Source: Paracoccaceae bacterium (GTDB lineage Bacteria > Pseudomonadota > Alphaproteobacteria > Rhodobacterales > Rhodobacteraceae). From it: a DNA stretch of 25,838 nucleotides. Positions 6,916 through 15,453 of this stretch are shown here, piece after piece (within the stretch, counting starts at the first letter, position 1; the number at the start of each line of letters is the position of its first letter). The stretch covers positions 1 to 25,838 of the forward strand of contig WFPZ01000041.1 of NCBI GenBank assembly GCA_015487335.1, given 5' to 3'. Under the pieces are notes generated by a model, which had not been told where the DNA came from, did no database searches, and saw only the letters and a list, made by a program, of their open reading frames with translations. Made by a program: the position numbers and the translations under genes.

Positions 6916-8214
6916 ATGACTATTTCCTCTTCCCTGAATGCCGGCGTGGCGGGGCTGAATGCGAACGCCACCAAGCTGGCGACGATCTCCGACAACATCG
7001 CCAATTCCTCGACCTACGGATACAAGCGCGCGCAGGCGGATTTTTCTTCACAGGTCATCGCCGGAAGCGTCGGGTTCTACTCGGCCGGGGGGGTGCGGGC
7101 CACGACACAACGGCTGATCACCGAACGCGGGCCGCTGGTCAACACCTCGAACCCCACGGATATCGCCGTCAGCGGCCGGGGCATGCTCCCCGTCACCCCG
7201 GCGGTTTCCATGTCTGCGGGTGGCGAACTGCCCATGATGCTGATGACAACCGGGTCTTTTCGCCCGGATGACAACGGCGTGCTGACAACCGAAACCGGCA
7301 TGGTGCTCATGGGATGGCCCGCCAATATCGACGGATCGATGCCCAGCTATCCGCGCGACACCGTCGCCGGGCTGGAGCCGGTGCGCATCTCCGTCAACCA
7401 GTTCGCAGGCGATCCGACAACCCAGATGACATTGGGGGTCAACCTGCCGGCAACGGAAACCGTTGCAGGATCCAGCGGCAATACGCAGGAGCTGTCGATC
7501 GAGTATTTCGGAAACCTGGGCACGTCCGAAATGCTCAATGTCAGCTTCGAGCCGACGGTCCCCGCCACCGGCGCCTCGAACGAATGGACAATGACGATCA
7601 GGGATTCGGCCTCGGACGATGCCGTTGTCGGCAGCTACACGCTGCAGTTCGATGATTCGCGTGCAGCCGGCGGAACCCTGGCTTCCGTTACCACGCTTTC
7701 AGGTGGGGCTTATGATCCGGCCACCGGCACCATTGCGCTGACACTCGCCGGAGGCCCGCTCGAACTCGATATCGGGACCATCGGCGATCCCTCCGGCATG
7801 ACCCAGCTGTCGGACAGCTTCGCCCCCGTCTCGATCGAAAAGAACGGCTCTCCCGTGGGCAACCTCACCACCGTCGAGGTTGACGCCCAGGGTTTCGTCA
7901 ACGCCATCTATGATGTCGGCTTCACCCGGACGATCTACCAGATCCCGCTTGTCGATGTGCCCAATCCCAACGGGCTGATCTCCCTCAACAACCAGGCCTA
8001 CCAGGTTTCACCCGACAGCGGGCCATTCTTCCTCTGGGATGCAGGCGACGGGCCTACGGGTGAGGTCGTGGGCTATTCGCGCGAGGAATCCGCAACCGAT
8101 GTCGCGGCAGAGCTGACACAACTCATCCAGACGCAGAGGGCCTATTCCTCGAACGCCAAGGTCATCCAGACGGTGGACGAGATGCTGCAGGAAACCACAA
8201 ACATCAAGCGCTGA
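6916..8214 (+). CDS. flgE: flagellar hook protein FlgE
   Basis: The N-terminus has the rod/hook signature SSLNAGVAGLNANATKLATISDNIANSSTYGYKR (split here into SSLNAGVAGLNANATKLA and TISDNIANSSTYGYKR), and the C-terminus ends with the matching helix (AAELTQLIQTQRAYSSNAKVIQTVDEMLQ). These two ends form the coiled-coil core D0 of hook subunits. Between them lie DIAVSGRGMLPVTP and TTGSFRPDDNG, then beta-rich surface domains. At 432 residues it is the usual size for Rhodobacteraceae hook proteins. It is exported by the flagellar type III system and polymerises into the hook outside the cell. flgK follows after 27 bp. Confidence 0.95.
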   Translation: MTISSSLNAGVAGLNANATKLATISDNIANSSTYGYKRAQADFSSQVIAGSVGFYSAGGVRATTQRLITERGPLVNTSNPTDIAVSGRGMLPVTPAVSMSAGGELPMMLMTTGSFRPDDNGVLTTETGMVLMGWPANIDGSMPSYPRDTVAGLEPVRISVNQFAGDPTTQMTLGVNLPATETVAGSSGNTQELSIEYFGNLGTSEMLNVSFEPTVPATGASNEWTMTIRDSASDDAVVGSYTLQFDDSRAAGGTLASVTTLSGGAYDPATGTIALTLAGGPLELDIGTIGDPSGMTQLSDSFAPVSIEKNGSPVGNLTTVEVDAQGFVNAIYDVGFTRTIYQIPLVDVPNPNGLISLNNQAYQVSPDSGPFFLWDAGDGPTGEVVGYSREESATDVAAELTQLIQTQRAYSSNAKVIQTVDEMLQETTNIKR

Positions 8215-8241
8215 GACCCTTGGCAAAAGGCCCGCTGAACC

Positions 8242-9696
8242 ATGAGCATCTCAAGCGCCCTGTCGAACGCCCGTACCGGCCTGACGGCCGCATCACGGGC
8301 CGCCGAGGTGGTGTCGGCCAACGTTGCCAACGCTCTCACCCCCGGCTACGGCCGGCGCGAGCTGGAGCTTTCCGCCCAGTCCCTCGGCGGCAATGGCACC
8401 GGCGTGCGGATCGAGGGCATCAGGCGCAACGTGGACCAGCCGATCATCGCCGAGCGGCGCCTGGCCGATGCCGGGCTCGCAGATCAGACAGCCCGCGCCG
8501 ACTTCCTCGCCCGAATCGAACAGGCGATCGGCACCCCTGACGATCCACGCTCTCTCACGGGCCGCATCAATGCGCTGGAGGCCAGCCTGATCCAGGCTGC
8601 CAGCCGCCCCGATTCCCTGCCCCGCCTTCAGGAAACCCTTGATGCCGCTTCCGCTCTGGCCGGCGCCCTGAACGCCGCTTCCGATACCGTTCAGGCCCAG
8701 AGGATGGAAGCGGATCGCGAGATCGCCCGCCAGGTGGAGCGTCTGAACAAGGGGCTGGAAAACATCGCTCTCCTGAACCGCAAGATCACAACCCAACTCG
8801 GCGCCGGGCGCGATGCCACGGCACTGATGGATCAGCGACAGCAGGAGGTGGACAGGATCGCCTCGATCGTTCCCCTGCGCGAAGTACCCCGCGACAGGGG
8901 GCAGATCGCGCTCTACACGCCCGGCGGCGCCATCCTGCTCGATGGTGCGCCGGCCACCCTGTCCTTCACCCCCGCCGGGGTGATCGTGCCGGAAATGTCG
9001 GTTGCCTCGGGGGCCCTGTCGGAGATTTCCCTCAATGGCCGCGTCCTCTCGGCCAGCGAGGGCGGGCCGCTGGCCGGCGGCAGCCTGGGCGCGCTTTTCT
9101 ATATCCGCGACAGCTTTGCCATCGACGCACAGGGCCAGCTCGATGCGCTGGCCCGCGATCTGGTGGAGCGCTTCGCCGATCCGGCCACCGACCCGACCCT
9201 CGGCCTATCCGATCCGGGCCTGCTCACCGATGCAGGCGGCGTTTTCGACCCGGCAAACGAGCTGGGCCTGTCCGGGCGCGTCTCCGTTAATCCTCTGGCC
9301 GATCCGGACGCCGGAGGCTCGTTGCTGAGGCTGCGCGACGGGCTGGGCGCAGCCCCTGCTTCGGCGCCGGGGGACGCCACCCGTCTGCTGGCGCTGGCCG
9401 ATGCCCTGACGGCATCGCGGGTGCCCGCTTCATCCACCATTTCCAACGTCGCGCGCTCGGCATCCGGGCTTTCCAGCGACGTGGCCTCGTTTTTCGGCAA
9501 CCTGCGGCTCGCGGCCGAAGCAGATCAGGGCTTTGCCTCCGCGCTGGCCGATGGGTTGAGGGAATCAGAATTGCAAGGCGGCGTCGACTCCGACTTCGAG
9601 ATGCAGCAGCTTCTGCTCGTCGAACAGGCCTTTTCCGCCAACGCCCGGGTCATCTCGACCATCGATGATCTGATTCAGACACTGCTGGGGCTTTGA
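8242..9696 (+). CDS. flgK: hook-filament junction protein 1, FlgK
   Basis: The N-terminus (SISSALSNARTGLTAASRAAEVVSANVANALTPGYGRR, a flagellar D0 helix with the NVANALTPGYGR turn) and C-terminus (LLLVEQAFSANARVISTIDDLIQTLLGL, the closing helix) are the conserved FlgK ends. The 484-residue length is typical of alphaproteobacterial FlgK and shorter than the enterobacterial protein, mainly in the variable middle. FlgK is exported and sits between hook and filament with FlgL. AAAAGG upstream is a modest ribosome-binding site. flgL starts 3 bp after the stop. Confidence 0.93.
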   Translation: MSISSALSNARTGLTAASRAAEVVSANVANALTPGYGRRELELSAQSLGGNGTGVRIEGIRRNVDQPIIAERRLADAGLADQTARADFLARIEQAIGTPDDPRSLTGRINALEASLIQAASRPDSLPRLQETLDAASALAGALNAASDTVQAQRMEADREIARQVERLNKGLENIALLNRKITTQLGAGRDATALMDQRQQEVDRIASIVPLREVPRDRGQIALYTPGGAILLDGAPATLSFTPAGVIVPEMSVASGALSEISLNGRVLSASEGGPLAGGSLGALFYIRDSFAIDAQGQLDALARDLVERFADPATDPTLGLSDPGLLTDAGGVFDPANELGLSGRVSVNPLADPDAGGSLLRLRDGLGAAPASAPGDATRLLALADALTASRVPASSTISNVARSASGLSSDVASFFGNLRLAAEADQGFASALADGLRESELQGGVDSDFEMQQLLLVEQAFSANARVISTIDDLIQTLLGL

Positions 9697-9699
9697 GCG

Positions 9700-10704
9700 A
9701 TGAACTACCTCTCGATCGGCGACCTCGCGCAAACCTTCCAGACCCGCCGGCAGAATGTTGCCCTGAAGTCCGATCTGCAAAGGCTTTCGCAGGAAATGAC
9801 CAGCGGCGTCAGAAGCGACGCCACCACTGCAGTCGGTGGAGATTTCTCGGCCCTCTCCTCGATCGAGCGCAGCCTGACCGTGGCGCGCTCCTACTCCGTA
9901 GCCACCTCCGAGGCCGCCTTGCTGGCAACCACCGCCCAGACGTCACTGGAAACCGTCGAAGGCCTGGTTACGGAGCTTGCCCCCGCCCTGCTTACGGCCG
10001 GCAGTTCGTCGCAGGCGCTGCTGATCCAGACCACCGCGGCCGATGGACGTGCCAAGTTCGAAACCGCTCTGGCCGCGCTGAATGTGCGCGCAGCCGACCG
10101 TTACGCCCTTTCCGGAACCGCCACCGACACTCCGCCGCTTGCCGATGCGGAAACCATCCTCGCCGACTTGCAGGCCGCCACCGCTTCCGAGACAACCGCC
10201 GCAGGCATCGCCGCCGCAGTGGAGGCCTGGTTCGACACACCGGGAGGCGGCTTCGAAACGGTCGCCTATCTCGGCTCGGAGCCAATCCAGCCATTGAGGC
10301 TGTCCGATGACACATCCGTCCGCTTCGACGTGACCGCGGCCGACGCGCGCGTGCGCAACACGCTCAAGGGGCTGGCGATGGCCGCGCTCCTGGATGCAGG
10401 GGCGCTCTCGGGTGACGTTTCGGAACGGGCCGAGTTGGCCCGTCTGGCCGGGGTATCGCTGCTCGATTCCGAAGCGGGCATGGCCGCGCTGCGCGCCGAT
10501 GTGGGTATCGTCGAAGCTTCCGTGGACAAGACCGCCGCGCGCAATGCCGCCACCGTTTCAGCACTGGAAATGGCCAGAAACGAAATCATGGCTGTGGACC
10601 AATACAATACGGCAACCGAGCTGGAAGCCATACGCTCGCAACTCGAGATTCTCTATTCGGTCACCGCGCGGCTTTCGCGCATCTCGCTGGCGGATTACTT
10701 GTGA
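9700..10704 (+). CDS. flgL: hook-filament junction protein 3, FlgL
   Basis: This 334-residue protein of the flagellin/FlgL superfamily has an N-terminal helix with LKSDLQRLSQEMTSGVRSD and a C-terminal helix (TATELEAIRSQLEILYSVTARLSRISLADYL, the closing D0 part). The length, and the place right after flgK (3-bp gap), support FlgL rather than flagellin. It is exported and forms the junction layer on which the filament grows. The stop overlaps the flgI start by one base (TGATG). Confidence 0.9.
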   Translation: MNYLSIGDLAQTFQTRRQNVALKSDLQRLSQEMTSGVRSDATTAVGGDFSALSSIERSLTVARSYSVATSEAALLATTAQTSLETVEGLVTELAPALLTAGSSSQALLIQTTAADGRAKFETALAALNVRAADRYALSGTATDTPPLADAETILADLQAATASETTAAGIAAAVEAWFDTPGGGFETVAYLGSEPIQPLRLSDDTSVRFDVTAADARVRNTLKGLAMAALLDAGALSGDVSERAELARLAGVSLLDSEAGMAALRADVGIVEASVDKTAARNAATVSALEMARNEIMAVDQYNTATELEAIRSQLEILYSVTARLSRISLADYL

Positions 10705-11807
10705 TGGTGCGTCTTTTCTTCTTCACGCTTCTGGTCGCCCTGCAAACTGCCGCAGCTCTGGCCAACCCGGTGCGGATCAAGGATCTGGTCGAGTTCGAGG
10801 GCGTTCGCGGCAACGATCTTCTCGGATACGGGCTTGTGGTCGGCCTGAACGGGACCGGAGACGGAATCCGCAATGCCCCGTTTACCGAAGAGATCATGTC
10901 CAACATTCTCGAGCGTCTTGGCGTGAATGTCACCGGAGAACAGTTTCGCCCCAAGAACGTTGCTGCAGTGCTGGTGACGGCCAGCCTGCCGCCCTTTGCG
11001 CGCGCGGGAGGGCGGATCGATGTCAATGTCTCGGCCATCGGCGATGCCAAGAGCCTGATGGGCGGCACCCTGATCATGACCCCGCTCAATGCGGCGGACG
11101 GGCAGATCTACGCCGTGGCGCAGGGGCCCATCATCGCCGGAGGAGCAGCCGCCGAAGGGGATGGCGCGCGGGTCGTTCAGGGCGTGCCCACTGCAGGCGT
11201 GATACCCGGGGGTGCGAGGGTGGAACGCGAGGTGGATTTCGACTTCACCCAGATCAGATCCGTCCGCCTGGCGCTGCGCGACCCGGATTTCACCACGGCA
11301 CAGCGGATAGAGGAGGCCGTGAACGGCTACTACGGCAAGCCCGTATCGCGGATGCTCGATGCCGGAACCGTCTTGCTGGACATCTCCATGACGGCAGAGC
11401 TTTCCCCGGCCCATGCGCTGGGCGCGATCGAGAACATTCTTGTCGACCCCGAGCAGAAGGCGCGCGTCGTGGTGGACCAGAACTCCGGCACGATCGTGAT
11501 GGGGGAAAACGTTCGCATTTCCCGGGTAGCCGTCTCGCAGGGCAATCTAACGCTCAGGGTTCAGGAAGAGCCGCTGGTGGTTCAGCCGAACCCGTTCACC
11601 GGCGGCACCCCGATCGTCGTTCCCCGTACCAGCAGCACGATCGTCGAAGAACCCGGGATCGGGCTGGCAGACATCCCCGAAGGCACGACGCTTTCCGAGG
11701 TAATCGAGGGGCTCAACGCTTTGGGCGTTTCCCCCCGCGACATGATCGACATCCTGAAGAACATCAAGGCAGCCGGTGCCCTGCATGCGGAATTCGTAGT
11801 GCGCTAA
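10704..11807 (+). CDS. flgI: flagellar P-ring protein FlgI
   Basis: A signal peptide (about residues 1-20, ending ALA before NPVRIKDLVEF) leads a 367-residue protein. It has classic FlgI phrases: RGNDLLGYGLVVGLNGTGDG, PKNVAAVLVTASLPPFARAG and the C-terminal DIPEGTTLSEVIEGLNALGVSPRDMIDILKNI region. FlgI forms the periplasmic P-ring around the rod. ATG 10704 shares a base with the flgL TGA; a GTG one codon upstream is less likely. It is the last gene of this + block and converges on fliP across a 213-bp spacer in which I see no convincing gene. Confidence 0.96.
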   Translation: MVRLFFFTLLVALQTAAALANPVRIKDLVEFEGVRGNDLLGYGLVVGLNGTGDGIRNAPFTEEIMSNILERLGVNVTGEQFRPKNVAAVLVTASLPPFARAGGRIDVNVSAIGDAKSLMGGTLIMTPLNAADGQIYAVAQGPIIAGGAAAEGDGARVVQGVPTAGVIPGGARVEREVDFDFTQIRSVRLALRDPDFTTAQRIEEAVNGYYGKPVSRMLDAGTVLLDISMTAELSPAHALGAIENILVDPEQKARVVVDQNSGTIVMGENVRISRVAVSQGNLTLRVQEEPLVVQPNPFTGGTPIVVPRTSSTIVEEPGIGLADIPEGTTLSEVIEGLNALGVSPRDMIDILKNIKAAGALHAEFVVR

Positions 11808-12020
11808 ACTGCAAGGCCGGGGCGGTAAACTGCAGCGCATGGCTCATGGCCGCTGCCCACCCCCGGGGCCCGAGGCATGTTCCCGGTTCCCGGACTTTTG
11901 GAATAGCTCGCGTACCAGGGCGGCCTGACGAGCACGCCCCGCAACATGGGGCAAAAGGCAATCTCTTGTCCCCACATCCACTCCCCGGACGGGACGGCAA
12001 GGGCCTCCAGTGAAAAGGTT

Positions 12021-12773
12021 TCAGAAGTAGCTTCGCACCAGGGCACCGGAGATGAGCGTCCAGCCGTCCGCGACCACGAAGAAAGCCAGCTTGAACGGCA
12101 AGGAAACGATGGCTGGGGGCACCATCATCATGCCCATCGACATCAGGACCGCTGCGACGACCAGATCGATGATCAGGAAGGGCAGGAAGATCAGGAAGCC
12201 GATCTGGAACGCCCTTTCGATTTCGCTCAGCATGAAGGACGGAATGAGCAGCGAAAGCCGTGCATCGGGCCCAAGCGCCGAAGCATCGACGTCCGGTTGC
12301 CGCAGAGAGGCGAGAGAAAGGAATGTTTCCGCATCCGTGCGCGCCGCCATGAAGGCGCGAAACGGCTCAACCGCCGCGGAAAGGGCCGGCTCAAGCTCCA
12401 TCTCGCCACGCAACATCGGGTTGATGCCGTTTTCCCAGGCGGCAAGAAACACCGGCTCCATCACGAAATAGGTGAGAAACAGTGCAAGACTGATGATCAG
12501 GATATTCGGCGGCGATTGCTGCAGACCCAGCGCCTGGCGCAATATGGAAAGCACCGTCACCACGAAAGGAAAACTGGTGATCATGACCGCAAGGCCGGGG
12601 ACGATGGACAGCACGGTGATCAGGATCAGCAGCTGAATGCTGGTCTTCGTCAGCGAGGCTTCGGAGTCAATGGACAACGAGATGCCCTGAGCTGCCGCCG
12701 GGTACGCTGCAAAAACCGCCATCGCAATGGCCGCGAAGAAGAAAAGGGCCGTGGCCCGCTCCTTGCCGATCAT
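12021..12773 (-). CDS. fliP: flagellar export gate protein FliP
   Basis: This 250-residue membrane protein has a signal peptide (ending AAA-QG) and then FliP phrases: LTKTSIQLLILITVLSIVPG, FVVTVLSILRQALGLQQSPPN, and near the end IPSFMLSEIERAFQIGFLIFLPFLIIDLVVA and SMGMMMVPPAIVSLPFKL. FliP with FliQ and FliR forms the core of the flagellar type III export gate; FliR is encoded further right. The ATG overlaps the fliN stop by 4 bp. It is the last gene of fliF-fliH-fliN-fliP. No fliO-like gene is seen. Confidence 0.96.
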   Translation of the reverse strand: MIGKERATALFFFAAIAMAVFAAYPAAAQGISLSIDSEASLTKTSIQLLILITVLSIVPGLAVMITSFPFVVTVLSILRQALGLQQSPPNILIISLALFLTYFVMEPVFLAAWENGINPMLRGEMELEPALSAAVEPFRAFMAARTDAETFLSLASLRQPDVDASALGPDARLSLLIPSFMLSEIERAFQIGFLIFLPFLIIDLVVAAVLMSMGMMMVPPAIVSLPFKLAFFVVADGWTLISGALVRSYF

Positions 12774-13069
12774 GGCACCGGGTGCTGCCCGACAAGTTCT
12801 GTCAGACGAACCGCCAGCTGCCCCTCTTCATCTCCTTCGAGCTCGTGCAACTCGCCGCGGGCGATCAGGCGATCGCCGATATACAGCTCGACCGGGTCTT
12901 CAACGCGCTTGTCCAGACGCAGAACCGCATTTTCCTCCAGCTCCAGAAGCTCGGCCACCAAAGGGCGCGCCTTGCCCACCGAGATCATGATTTCGATCGG
13001 CACGCCGCCAAATGCCGGTATTTCCATGGGCTGCTTTCGCTCTCCCGTGTCAGGTTTCGGTTCATCCAT
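12770..13069 (-). CDS. fliN: flagellar motor switch protein FliN
   Basis: The 99-residue protein is mostly one SpoA (surface presentation of antigens) domain: PIEIMISVGKARPLVAELLELEENAVLRLD followed by VELYIGDRLIARGELHELEG and a C-terminal strand. It has a short acidic/Pro-rich head. FliN forms the lower part of the C-ring with FliM and contributes to export and switching. FliM is not in this window. The start at 13069 has AAGGAG six bases upstream, inside the end of the fliH-like gene (8-bp overlap), so coupling is likely. Confidence 0.92.
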   Translation of the reverse strand: MDEPKPDTGERKQPMEIPAFGGVPIEIMISVGKARPLVAELLELEENAVLRLDKRVEDPVELYIGDRLIARGELHELEGDEEGQLAVRLTELVGQHPVP

Positions 13070-13670
13070 GTTCGGCTCCTTGGTGATTTGCGTTCAGAAC
13101 GGCCTCAAGCGCTTCGGAAACGCGTGCCAGAAAATCTGCACCGTCCAGCTGTTTCTCGGACTTCCCAAGACGCAGGTGAACCTGGCCTTCTGCGAGGGAC
13201 TGCTCTGGCGCAACGACCATCGGAAACGTTGCAAGGCTGCCGATTTTCTCTTCGACGATGGCGCTTTGCGAGGGGGAGGCAAAGATCTCCACCGGAGCAT
13301 CCAGGCTTTTCTCGAGGAACGGCTGAATTTCCTCGAGGATACGCTCGCCGATAGTGGCCGACACGGCACGAGGCAGGATCTTTTCGACAAGCAGGCGCAA
13401 GACGGGCTCCACGGCGCGCACCATGTGGCTGCGCGCCTCGTGATAGGTAAAGCCGAGATTCTGCAGATTGCGGGCAAGCTCTGCATTGAGGCGCTGGTTT
13501 TCTTCCAGTGCAGCACGGGTGGCATCATCCCAGCCGGCCTTGTAGCCTTCCTCGAAGCCCTTGGCCTTCACCTCGTTGTCGGGGCCTTCCGCCGGGCCGT
13601 TTCCATCGGCATCCTGTCCGGGCACGGCGCCGGCCAGCGAAAATTCTTCCAGGGCGAGGGAAAGAACCAT
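13062..13670 (-). CDS. fliH: FliH-like flagellar export/assembly protein
   Basis: The 202-residue soluble protein has a variable N-terminus, a Gly-pattern/helical segment (GFEEGYKAGWDDATRAALEENQ, FliH-like), a long helix, and a C-terminal domain (VRAVEPVLRLLVEKILPRAV...). FliH binds the export ATPase FliI and inhibits or positions it. Sequence identity to enterobacterial FliH appears low; the assignment rests on the FEEGYxAGxxxA motif, size and the place between fliF and fliN. The chosen ATG at 13670 shares one base with the fliF stop (TGATG), with GAGGAG upstream. A GTG one codon earlier is possible. No fliI gene is in the window. Confidence 0.75.
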   Translation of the reverse strand: MVLSLALEEFSLAGAVPGQDADGNGPAEGPDNEVKAKGFEEGYKAGWDDATRAALEENQRLNAELARNLQNLGFTYHEARSHMVRAVEPVLRLLVEKILPRAVSATIGERILEEIQPFLEKSLDAPVEIFASPSQSAIVEEKIGSLATFPMVVAPEQSLAEGQVHLRLGKSEKQLDGADFLARVSEALEAVLNANHQGAEHG

Positions 13671-15337
13671 CACGCCGTCTCCTCTTCCTCAAGCCAGCCG
13701 CGGAGGATTTCAACCGTTTCCTCCTGCTTTTCCGAAATCGTTTCACGTAGCCTCTGCACCGGATCATCTCCGCCGGGCGGCCCGTGCAACGCCTGGCGCG
13801 ACACATCCCCGAACGCAGGTTGTGGCGCATCGTTCTGAATTTCTCCGTCAAGGGCGGGGCTTTCCTGCAAGCGCCCGCCTTGCCCGTCCGGCTCGGGCTT
13901 CCGGGGTGCTGGCAAGGGCTCGCCTCCCGTCAGATCCCCGGCAGGAGTCGGCAGGGCACCAGGGACGATCTCCGGCAGTCCATCGCGGCGGGGCGCCATG
14001 AAAATGGGCCTGAGGACGAACAGGCCGAGGATCAGCGCCACAAGGCCAAGCACCCCCACCTTCGCAAGTTGCGTAACATCCAGCGCCATGCTTTCGATCA
14101 GCCCACCACTGGCCGGGCTGCCTTCCTGCGGAGGAGTTTCGAACCTGAGGGTTTTCAACGTCAGCGTATCGCCACGGCTTTCATCCAGCCCGACGGCCGC
14201 GGCGACCAGATCCCGCAATGCCGCCAGCTCGGCCTCGCTGCGCGGCTGCCATGTTGTTTCGCCCGTCTGCGGATCGGTGGTTTCCAGTCCGTCAACCAGA
14301 ACCGCAATCGTCAGACGACGGATCGCTCCTGGCATGCGAAGAATTTCCCGTGTGGTTTCGGACACCTCGTAATTCACCACTTCGCGGGTCTCGCTGTTGG
14401 TGCTGGAGCTTCCCCCGCCACCCTGGCCCGCCGCCCCGTCGGGCAGATTGCTGGCAACGGTTGCCGCATCGCCTCCCGTACCGGAGGCTTGCGAGCTTCG
14501 CTCTTCCGTCTCGGAGCTGATTGCCACCCGACCGTCCGGATCAAACCGCCGCTCGGTAATCGATTCCGATTCGGTGACCGTCTCGACAGCCACTTCCACG
14601 ACAGCCCTTCCCGGGCCCACCCGCGCAGCCAGAAGTCGCTCGACATTCTGTTTCAGCCGGGCCGCCACCTCGCTGCCCCCGTCCGGCGCCGGAACTTCCG
14701 ATTCACCGGAAATCACGCGCCCGCTTCGCCCGTCGATTACCGACACTCCTGCCGGATCGAGCCCCGCGACGGCCGCTGCAACCAGATATTTCAATGCCTT
14801 GGCGTGTTCTGCACTCAGCGGGCCGCCGGTGGTCGTTACGGTGACAGAGGCTTTCGGCGCTGGCTGCTTCTGAAATGATCGGGCCTGAGGCACTGCAATA
14901 TGTACCCTGGCCGTGCGGATCGCCGGGCTTGTCAGTATCGTCCTGGCCAGCTCTCCTTCCTTGGCGCGCCAGTAGGCGGCATCGAACATCTGGGCCGTGG
15001 TGCCGAAACCGCTCAGCGAATCGAGCAGCTCATAGCCCTTGTTGTTGAGAGCGGGCAGCCCCTCGGCCGCCAGCGTCATGCGCAACGAATCGCGCTGCGC
15101 CGCCTCGACAAAAATCGCATCGCCGCGAATCTCGTAGGCAGCCCCGCGCTGCTCCAGCGCGCGCACCACCTCTCCCGCACTTCCCGGCTCCAGCCCGGAA
15201 TAGAGCAGCGCCATGGTCGGAGCGGATGCCATCCTGGCCAGTCCGAACACCGCCGCAAACATCGCCACCGCCGATATGGCCGCGATGGCTCTCTTGCGAG
15301 CGTCCAGCGCATGCCAGAGCGAAAGTAGCTGCTGCAA
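13670..15337 (-). CDS. fliF: flagellar MS-ring protein FliF, probable TTG start
   Basis: FliF forms the MS-ring in the inner membrane. An N-terminal transmembrane helix follows LWHALDARKR. Next come ring-building motifs (TMALLYSGLEPGSAGEVVRAL, shown as TMALLYSGLEP and GSAGEVVRAL; LARTILTSPAIRTARVHIAVP as IRTARVHIAVP) and a second transmembrane helix at about 420-440 (VGVLGLVALILGLFVLRPIF). The C-terminal tail (RETISEKQEETVEILRGWL) is the FliG-binding helix. TTG 15337 is chosen because AAGGAG sits seven bases upstream; the in-frame GTG at 15373 has no ribosome-binding site. The product is about 555 residues, normal for the family. It leads the minus-strand operon fliF-fliH-fliN-fliP, divergent from fliL across a CtrA-like box. 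Confidence 0.94.
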   Translation of the reverse strand: MQQLLSLWHALDARKRAIAAISAVAMFAAVFGLARMASAPTMALLYSGLEPGSAGEVVRALEQRGAAYEIRGDAIFVEAAQRDSLRMTLAAEGLPALNNKGYELLDSLSGFGTTAQMFDAAYWRAKEGELARTILTSPAIRTARVHIAVPQARSFQKQPAPKASVTVTTTGGPLSAEHAKALKYLVAAAVAGLDPAGVSVIDGRSGRVISGESEVPAPDGGSEVAARLKQNVERLLAARVGPGRAVVEVAVETVTESESITERRFDPDGRVAISSETEERSSQASGTGGDAATVASNLPDGAAGQGGGGSSSTNSETREVVNYEVSETTREILRMPGAIRRLTIAVLVDGLETTDPQTGETTWQPRSEAELAALRDLVAAAVGLDESRGDTLTLKTLRFETPPQEGSPASGGLIESMALDVTQLAKVGVLGLVALILGLFVLRPIFMAPRRDGLPEIVPGALPTPAGDLTGGEPLPAPRKPEPDGQGGRLQESPALDGEIQNDAPQPAFGDVSRQALHGPPGGDDPVQRLRETISEKQEETVEILRGWLEEEETA

Positions 15338-15395
15338 AGGGATTCTCCTTTTCCTGACGCCGTTTCCGGGCACGGCCAGAATTCGTCGATCCGGA

Positions 15396-15410
15396 TTAAC
15401 AATCGGTTAG
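15396..15410. promoter_or_regulatory. candidate CtrA-like site in the fliF/fliL divergent promoter
   Basis: TTAA, seven bases, TTAG: one mismatch from TTAA-N7-TTAA. It lies 59 bp before the fliF TTG and 44 bp before the fliL ATG, so one site could serve both operons. This is the best placed of the four candidate boxes. CtrA control of flagellar genes is established in several alphaproteobacteria; binding here is inferred. Confidence 0.5.
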
Positions 15411-15453
15411 CCAGCCTCGGCCTATAGAGACTCGACGAAAAAAAGTGGCTCCG

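Noticed and set aside
10394..12013. A 539-codon frame on + overlapping flgL and flgI in another frame.
   Set aside because: The flgL and flgI frames are strongly conserved; this frame is Arg/Gly/Cys-rich shadow sequence.
11808..12020. A possible small gene on - in the flgI-fliP spacer (about 57 codons from an ATG near 11972).
   Set aside because: It ends at flgI, has a poorly placed ribosome-binding site, no recognisable motif, and lies between converging genes.
11946..13838. A long open frame on + (630 codons) across fliP, fliN and fliH.
   Set aside because: It is antisense to three clear flagellar genes, has low-complexity His/Arg/Gly-rich sequence, and shows no recognisable domain. It is a product of high GC content.
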